A stretch of DNA of 11,795 bases. Source: JAHEME01 sp034435035 (GTDB taxonomy: Bacteria > Chloroflexota > Anaerolineae > Aggregatilineales > UBA3940). Both the position numbers and the translations under genes were made by a program. Every line of letters starts with the position of its first letter. The first letter of the stretch is position 1. Below the pieces are notes generated by a model that had not been told where the DNA came from, searched no databases, and saw only the letters and a list, made by a program, of their open reading frames with translations. Below are positions 6,487 to 11,795 of the stretch, piece after piece. Location: NCBI GenBank assembly GCA_034435035.1, contig DAOTXW010000070.1:1-11795 (forward strand), read 5' to 3'.

Positions 6487-6873
6487 GGTGGAGATGGCGG
6501 GAGTCGAACCCGCGTCTCGAAAGTTGGATTACCCGCGTCTACGAGTGTAGCCAGTCCTTTAATTTCCCTGCGCCAACGCCGACCGGCGGGCTTAAACGCA
6601 GGTGAGTCGTCGTTTGTGGTCTTTGATGCGGCCCGACGTCGCGACCGCACCGCACCGAAGCCTTTTTTATGCCCGTATCTGCTCCCGACTTCGGCTGGGT
6701 CAGGCGGACAGATCTCCCTCGGGAGATCAGCTTTGCTCAGGCTGGGTTATGCAGCGAGAGCGAAAGCAGGTGTCTGCACGTTGGCAGTTTTTGTTTTGCC
6801 CATTGGTAACGGGGGTAGGCTCCCCGACTCGCAGCAGGCTCTCACCCCTCCCGATCGAAGCCGTTTCATCCCC
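6487..6873 (-). ncRNA. ssrA: transfer-messenger RNA (tmRNA, SsrA)
   Basis: This RNA rescues ribosomes stalled on broken mRNA: its tRNA-like part, charged with alanine and carried by SmpB, adds a degradation tag. The 5' end GGGGATG (plus 6867-6873) pairs with CATCTCC near the 3' end (6490-6496). The T arm GCGGG-TTCGACT-CCCGC lies at 6497-6513. The gene is one piece of about 387 nt, not permuted. The frame closed by TAA gives the tag GKTKTANVQTPAFALAA, ending in the expected ALAA. The 3' end reads ACC followed by T, so the last A of CCA appears not to be encoded and would be added by CCA transferase. It has its own promoter just upstream. Confidence 0.96.
6747..6800 (-). other. tmRNA tag-peptide reading frame
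   Basis: Reading back from TAA (6747-6749), 17 codons give GKTKTANVQTPAFALAA. The proposed resume codon is GGC (Gly) at 6798-6800. An A lies four bases before it, as in other tmRNAs. The ALAA end matches the C-terminus recognised by ClpXP-type proteases. The exact resume codon is inferred: the frame also allows a start one or a few codons later. Confidence 0.75.
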
Positions 6874-6883
6874 TACAACCGAG

Positions 6884-6912
6884 ATTATAGACCCTCGCCC
6901 GCAGTCTGTCGA
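6884..6912 (-). promoter_or_regulatory. ssrA promoter
   Basis: On the minus strand TCGACA (6907-6912, five of six to consensus) and TATAAT (6884-6889, perfect) are 17 bp apart. The -10 box ends ten bases before the mature tmRNA 5' end, so the primary transcript may start a few bases earlier and be trimmed. The -35 box lies 18 bp downstream of the stop of the small membrane protein gene. Confidence 0.88.
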
Positions 6913-6930
6913 CTCAGCGCCGGCGGTAGC

Positions 6931-7344
6931 TCAGGCCGCGGAGGCCGTGCGCCGGCGCCGGCGAATGATGAAGCCGATGATGATCAGCGCCGATGCGGCC
7001 AGCCGTGCCAGCACAGCGCCGATGGCGACCGCAGCCACCACCACGCGTACAATCTGGCCTCGCTGCCGTGCACGCTCCTGCCGGAGCTTCCACTGGGTCG
7101 CCGAGAGCGCGGGATTCTGCTGAATCGCCGCCAGGCGGGCCTTGAGTTCGGCGACGAACTGTTCGGATGGCTCTACCGGACGTAGAACCTGGTAGAGCCG
7201 TTCCGCCATTGCCGTCTCACGATCACTGGCTGGCGGGGCAGCGCTGCTGGCGCCAGTTCCGTTCTGCAGGCGGCGAGCTGCATCCTGCTGAAGCGTCTCA
7301 GCGATCCATTCCTCGGTGATCACCGCCTGTGTCTTACGCCGCAT
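6931..7344 (-). CDS. small single-pass membrane protein, possible anti-sigma factor
   Basis: I do not recognise a named family for this 137-residue protein. Residues 1-97 are hydrophilic and probably helical, with ELKARLAAIQ near the middle. Residues about 98-127 form one hydrophobic segment, interrupted by a single Arg, followed by a run of five Arg (128-132) that suggests the C-terminus is cytoplasmic. Its place downstream of, and in line with, an ECF sigma gene suggests a membrane-bound regulator of that sigma factor. However, no HxxxCxxC zinc-binding anti-sigma motif is present, and the two genes are 131 bp apart rather than coupled. A G-rich stretch just before the ATG at 7344 may be its ribosome binding site. 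The gap between the two genes (7345-7475) shows no clear gene, promoter or terminator. Confidence 0.7.
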   Translation of the reverse strand: MRRKTQAVITEEWIAETLQQDAARRLQNGTGASSAAPPASDRETAMAERLYQVLRPVEPSEQFVAELKARLAAIQQNPALSATQWKLRQERARQRGQIVRVVVAAVAIGAVLARLAASALIIIGFIIRRRRRTASAA

Positions 7345-7475
7345 GATCCCCCCAACTGCACCAACCGTTCTCGATCAAGGAACTCCTGCATCAGTAACAA
7401 CACATGCTGGCAGGTGAAGTTGCAAACAGGAACGGCTGCTTGGCGGAACGGCATGCTCCGCGGCTGCGGCAGTAC

Positions 7476-8099
7476 TCAGCGCCGCGCTCCTCGTCTGCCC
7501 GGGTGTCTCTGGCGCCGGTTGCTGCCGCGTTGCTGCCGCTCATATTCGTCACGCAGCGAGATCAGCGTCCGGTGATACAGCGACTTGATCGCGCCTTCGC
7601 TTCGGCCCATGATCTGCCCAATTTCTGCATTTGAGAGGCGCTCCACGAACTTGAGGACTACCAACTGCTGGCGATCCTGGGGCAGGGCCCGAATCGCGGC
7701 CAGCAGCAGCTCCTGCTCCTCGCGCAGTTCGGTCGCCCGCTCGGGCGCTTCCGTGCGCAGCGAATTCGCTGCCTGATCGTCCAGCGGTACCACCTGTCGT
7801 CTGCCGCGATCGCGGTGCCAGTTGACCACAAGGTTGTGTGCGATCCGGTAGAGCCAGGCTGAAAACGGCACACCGCGGTCTTTGTATGTGGGGATATGCT
7901 GAAGCGCGCGCGCGAACACACGGGCGGTCAGATCCTCAGCGTCGTGATGATTGCCGGTGCGGTAAAAAATGTAGTTATAGATCCGCCGCACGTAGCGCTC
8001 GTAGAGCTCACCAAACGCCGCCGGCTCTGCTCTGGCCAGGGCCACTAGCTCGGCTTCGTTAAGGTGCGCCAGGGGGCTGGGCTCTTGAGACACGACCAT
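7476..8099 (-). CDS. ECF-family RNA polymerase sigma factor
   Basis: This is a predicted group 4 (ECF) sigma factor, which directs RNA polymerase to a specific promoter set. The 207-residue form has region 2 at about 29-101 (FGELYERYVRRIYNYIFYRTG, DAEDLTARVFARAL, FSAWLYRIAHNLVVNWHRDR) and region 4 at about 137-185 (LPQDRQQLVVLKF and the helix-turn-helix LSNAEIGQIMGRSEGAIKSL). The C-terminus is a short Arg-rich tail. The start is uncertain. The reading frame is open to 8339, but a good promoter sits at 8158-8186, so starts at 8159 or further upstream would lie outside the transcript. The ATG at 8099 and a GTG at 8111 remain, neither with a strong ribosome binding site. A membrane protein gene follows on the same strand. 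What it senses is unknown. Confidence 0.92.
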   Translation of the reverse strand: MVVSQEPSPLAHLNEAELVALARAEPAAFGELYERYVRRIYNYIFYRTGNHHDAEDLTARVFARALQHIPTYKDRGVPFSAWLYRIAHNLVVNWHRDRGRRQVVPLDDQAANSLRTEAPERATELREEQELLLAAIRALPQDRQQLVVLKFVERLSNAEIGQIMGRSEGAIKSLYHRTLISLRDEYERQQRGSNRRQRHPGRRGARR

Positions 8100-8157
8100 C
8101 TCTTTCAGCACGTGCGTTTCTCTGCGGTTAGCCTGACTGTTTTGCCGGTACCACGCC

Positions 8158-8186
8158 ATTGTACCAGCCGGCAGTTGGGGTGGCAA
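8158..8186 (-). promoter_or_regulatory. promoter of the sigma factor gene
   Basis: On the minus strand TTGCCA (8181-8186) and TACAAT (8158-8163), each five of six to consensus, are exactly 17 bp apart. Transcription should start near 8151, giving a 40-50 nt leader to the GTG at 8111 or ATG at 8099. This is a housekeeping-type promoter, so the gene does not appear to depend on its own ECF product. Confidence 0.78.
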
Positions 8187-8234
8187 TCGGCTGCGCTGGG
8201 GCGCTGGCCTGCCAGGGAATGCACGCCAGGGATG

Positions 8235-8263
8235 TTGACAATCTGCATCTAACACGGTAAACT
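8235..8263 (+). promoter_or_regulatory. promoter of the str operon
   Basis: A perfect -35, TTGACA (8235-8240), is followed after 17 bp by TAAACT (8258-8263, four of six to consensus). It would start transcription near 8270 toward rpsL. It stands back to back with the sigma gene promoter, the two -35 boxes being about 48 bp apart. Confidence 0.7.
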
Positions 8264-8269
8264 CGCCTC

Positions 8270-8483
8270 CGCTCGACCAATCGGCGTCATGCTTGTGTGG
8301 CTGCAAGCCTCTGACTGCTGAATACGATATGCCAATCATAAGGGGTCATCGGGTGATGGCCTGCTTGATTGCTAAAGGGACGAACGGGCTGCTCGGCGTA
8401 GTGCAAGTGCCCGTTTCGCGTGCCTCGAACCCAATAGAAGGACGCGGCGCAAGACGCCGCCAGGTGAGCCCGGGAGGGTGATA
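8270..8483 (+). promoter_or_regulatory. long structured 5' leader of the str operon
   Basis: About 210 nt separate the predicted start of transcription from rpsL, and no convincing gene is seen in them. Two inverted repeats stand out: AACGGGC (8383-8389) with GCCCGTT (8409-8415) around a 19-base loop, and GCGGCG (8444-8449) with CGCCGC (8455-8460) around a five-base loop, ending 11 bases before the ribosome binding site. Neither has a T tract. Such a leader may carry translational or transcriptional control by a ribosomal protein. No known riboswitch was recognised. Confidence 0.5.
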
Positions 8484-8906
8484 GTGCCAACCATAAATCA
8501 GCTGGTCCGCAAAGGCCGCAAGAACAAGTCCAAGAAAAGTAAGGCCCCGGCCCTGCAGTATACGTTCAACAGCTTCTCTCAGCAGCGGGTGCGGCAGCCG
8601 AAGGGCGCCCCACAGAAGCGCGGTGTTTGCACACAGGTGCGCACGATGACGCCCAAGAAGCCCAATTCCGCCCTGCGCAAAATTGCCAGAGTGCGCTTGA
8701 GCAATGGGATCGAGGTGACTGCCTATATCCCCGGTGAGGGGCACTCTCTGCAGGAGCACTCGGTGGTTCTGGTGCGCGGTGGCCGCGTCAAAGACCTGCC
8801 CGGTGTGCGCTATCACATTGTTCGAGGCACGCTGGATGCCACGGGGGTGGACAAGCGCAGCCAGGGTCGGAGCAAGTACGGCACCAAGCGGCCCAAGGGT
8901 AAGTGA
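8484..8906 (+). CDS. rpsL: 30S ribosomal protein S12
   Basis: S12 sits at the decoding centre of the small subunit and affects translational accuracy. The 140-residue protein begins MPTINQLVRKGR and contains PKKPNSALRK (57-66) and GRVKDLPGVRYH (100-111), the two segments where streptomycin-resistance changes occur in other bacteria. Both look wild type. It is longer than E. coli S12 (124 residues) mainly because of extra residues at about 25-41, before GAPQKRG. Bacilli have an insertion at the same place. The start is GTG at 8484, with GGGAGGG (8472-8478) five bases upstream and the canonical N-terminus; a GTG two codons earlier falls in the ribosome binding site. It is the first gene of the str operon. 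Confidence 0.98.
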   Translation: MPTINQLVRKGRKNKSKKSKAPALQYTFNSFSQQRVRQPKGAPQKRGVCTQVRTMTPKKPNSALRKIARVRLSNGIEVTAYIPGEGHSLQEHSVVLVRGGRVKDLPGVRYHIVRGTLDATGVDKRSQGRSKYGTKRPKGK

Positions 8907-8945
8907 GTCGGAGTTCGACTGTGTGCTGGCTGCCCGGACAGCCAG
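8906..8945 (+). promoter_or_regulatory. double hairpin between rpsL and rpsG
   Basis: AGTCG/CGACT (8906-8910 and 8916-8920) and CTGGCTG/CAGCCAG (8926-8932 and 8939-8945) form two adjacent perfect stems that fill most of the 56-bp gap. The second stem ends seven bases before the GGAG ribosome binding site of rpsG. In E. coli, S7 represses its own translation by binding the rpsL-rpsG junction. A similar use here is inference. Confidence 0.5.
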
Positions 8946-8962
8946 ACTGATGGGAGATTACC

Positions 8963-9433
8963 ATGCCTAGACGGTACAGCCCGCCCAAACGCAAAGTTGA
9001 GCCGGATCCGCGTTACAACAATGCGCATATCACGATGTTTGTCAACCGCATGATGCACAGCGGCAAGAAGAGCACGGCCCGCGCCATCATGTACCGAGCG
9101 CTTGAGCTGATCGAGGAGCGCACCAAGCGCGACCCGGTAGAGGTGTTCGAGCAGGCGCTGCGGAACGCGTCACCGATGGTCGAGGTGAAGCCGCGCCGTG
9201 TGGGCGGCTCGACCTATCAGGTTCCGGTGGAGGTAGAGCCCTACCGCCGGGTCACCCTGGCGATGCGGTGGATATTGGCCGGCGCCCGCGCCCGCGGGGG
9301 ACGCGGGATGGTGGAGAAGCTGGCTGCCGAACTGATGGATGCGCAGCAGGGTCAGGGTGGGGCTGTCAAGAAGAAGGAAGATACGCATCGTATGGCGGAG
9401 GCCAATAAGACCTTCGCGCACTATCGCTGGTAG
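8963..9433 (+). CDS. rpsG: 30S ribosomal protein S7
   Basis: S7 is a primary binding protein that nucleates the head of the 30S subunit on the 3' domain of 16S rRNA. The 156-residue product, the usual bacterial length, begins MPRRYSPPKRKVEPDPRYNN and contains FVNRMMHSGKKSTA, ALRNASPMVEVKPRRVGG and YQVPVEVEPYRR, with a C-terminus ending KTFAHYRW. GGAG at 8953-8956 lies six bases before the ATG. It is 56 bp after rpsL and 107 bp before fusA in the same operon. Confidence 0.98.
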   Translation: MPRRYSPPKRKVEPDPRYNNAHITMFVNRMMHSGKKSTARAIMYRALELIEERTKRDPVEVFEQALRNASPMVEVKPRRVGGSTYQVPVEVEPYRRVTLAMRWILAGARARGGRGMVEKLAAELMDAQQGQGGAVKKKEDTHRMAEANKTFAHYRW

Positions 9434-9462
9434 GCAGCCCGTGCTGGTAGGCGCGGCTGCCT
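9432..9462 (+). other. hairpin at the rpsG-fusA junction
   Basis: AGGCAGCC (9432-9439) and GGCTGCCT (9455-9462) form a perfect 8-bp stem with a 15-base loop, starting on the rpsG stop codon. No T run follows, so it is unlikely to be a full terminator. It could mark an RNA-processing site or protect the upstream mRNA from 3' decay. Confidence 0.5.
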
Positions 9463-9540
9463 GGGGTGTCACTCGACTGGCGGGCAGGGATCCGCACGAC
9501 ACCGGGTACCAGCGCGCAGTCTGAGGAGCCCGAGACGACC

Positions 9541-11619
<2,079 letters not shown>

Positions 11620-11659
11620 CGCTTCCCCCTCAGTTATCGTTGCAGGGCAGTGCACAGAT

Positions 11660-11664
11660 AGGAG
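11660..11664 (+). promoter_or_regulatory. ribosome binding site of tuf
   Basis: AGGAG lies seven bases before the tuf ATG, closer to ideal spacing than the site ahead of fusA. The 52-bp fusA-tuf gap shows no convincing promoter or terminator. Confidence 0.8.
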
Positions 11665-11671
11665 AACCGCA

Positions 11672-11795
11672 ATGGCAAAGCAGGTATTTGAGCGGACGAA
11701 GCCGCATGTGAACGTGGGGACGATCGGGCACATCGACCACGGGAAGACGACGCTGACGGCGGCCATCACGAAGGTGCTGGCGATGGCGGGGGCGG
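11672..11795 (+). CDS. tuf: elongation factor Tu, 3' part beyond window
   Basis: EF-Tu delivers aminoacyl-tRNA to the ribosome as a GTP complex. Only the first 41 codons are present, reading MAKQVFERTKPHVNVGTIGH and then IDHGKTTLTAAIT. This includes the P-loop GHIDHGKTT, which is diagnostic for EF-Tu as against EF-G (AHIDAGKTT). Its position as last gene of the str operon is standard. Codon use is strikingly narrow: all six threonines are ACG and all four glycines are GGG, whereas fusA next door mostly uses GGC and mixes ACC with ACG. This may reflect conversion from another tuf copy or transfer, and cannot be judged from 124 bases alone. Confidence 0.97.
   Translation, partial: MAKQVFERTKPHVNVGTIGHIDHGKTTLTAAITKVLAMAGA

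Noticed and set aside
6488..6513. Ordinary tRNA gene at the T-arm-like sequence
   Set aside because: The T arm and acceptor pair with a 5' end about 360 bases away and enclose a tag frame ending ALAA, so this is the 3' end of tmRNA.
7345..7475. Possible small gene between the sigma factor and the membrane protein
   Set aside because: No frame there has a credible start, ribosome binding site or recognisable product.
8100..8339. Longer N-terminus for the sigma factor (open to 8339)
   Set aside because: The extension has no sigma-like sequence and crosses a good minus-strand promoter at 8158-8186, so it would not be transcribed from that promoter.
9466..9540. 25-residue N-terminal extension of EF-G
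   Set aside because: The extra residues do not resemble EF-G, and the ATG at 9541 gives the usual N-terminus with a ribosome binding site upstream.

Overview
The window is a housekeeping stretch of a GC-rich bacterial chromosome. Several traits suggest Chloroflexota, perhaps an Anaerolineae-like lineage. The predicted lipoprotein carries an 'ACNLP' lipobox. Ribosomal protein S12 has the extended loop also found in Bacilli. A CIRCE-controlled groESL operon and a one-piece tmRNA are present. This assignment is inference, because no marker here settles the phylum.

Layout. The window opens inside a 5S rRNA gene (1-113), presumably the end of an rRNA operon. Next come two plus-strand genes 12 bp apart: a soluble patatin-like phospholipase and a lipoprotein with an Ig-like domain, a bacterial SH3 domain and six tandem cysteine-rich repeats. 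A strong hairpin terminator (2407-2441) ends this pair. The minus strand from about 8.1 to 2.47 kb then carries, in transcription order: an ECF-type sigma factor, a small single-pass membrane protein (possible sigma partner), tmRNA (ssrA) with its own promoter, an acyl-CoA synthetase-like adenylate-forming enzyme, and groES-groEL behind a consensus -10 box and a CIRCE operator. From about 8.2 kb the plus strand holds the str operon, rpsL-rpsG-fusA-tuf, with tuf cut by the window end.

How it works together. Most genes concern protein synthesis and quality control: S12, S7, EF-G and EF-Tu build proteins, tmRNA rescues stalled ribosomes, and GroES/GroEL fold the products. Promoters can be read directly for ssrA, groES, the sigma gene (TTGCCA-17-TACAAT) and the str operon (TTGACA-17-TAAACT). 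The sigma gene and the str operon are transcribed divergently from about 50 bp of shared DNA.

The least ordinary parts are the cysteine-repeat lipoprotein paired with a phospholipase, the sigma factor/membrane protein pair that lacks a zinc-finger anti-sigma signature, hairpins at several intercistronic junctions of the str and gro operons, and an abrupt change in codon use at the start of tuf. I see no insertion sequence, phage gene, CRISPR array or tRNA gene, and no clear new multi-gene system.
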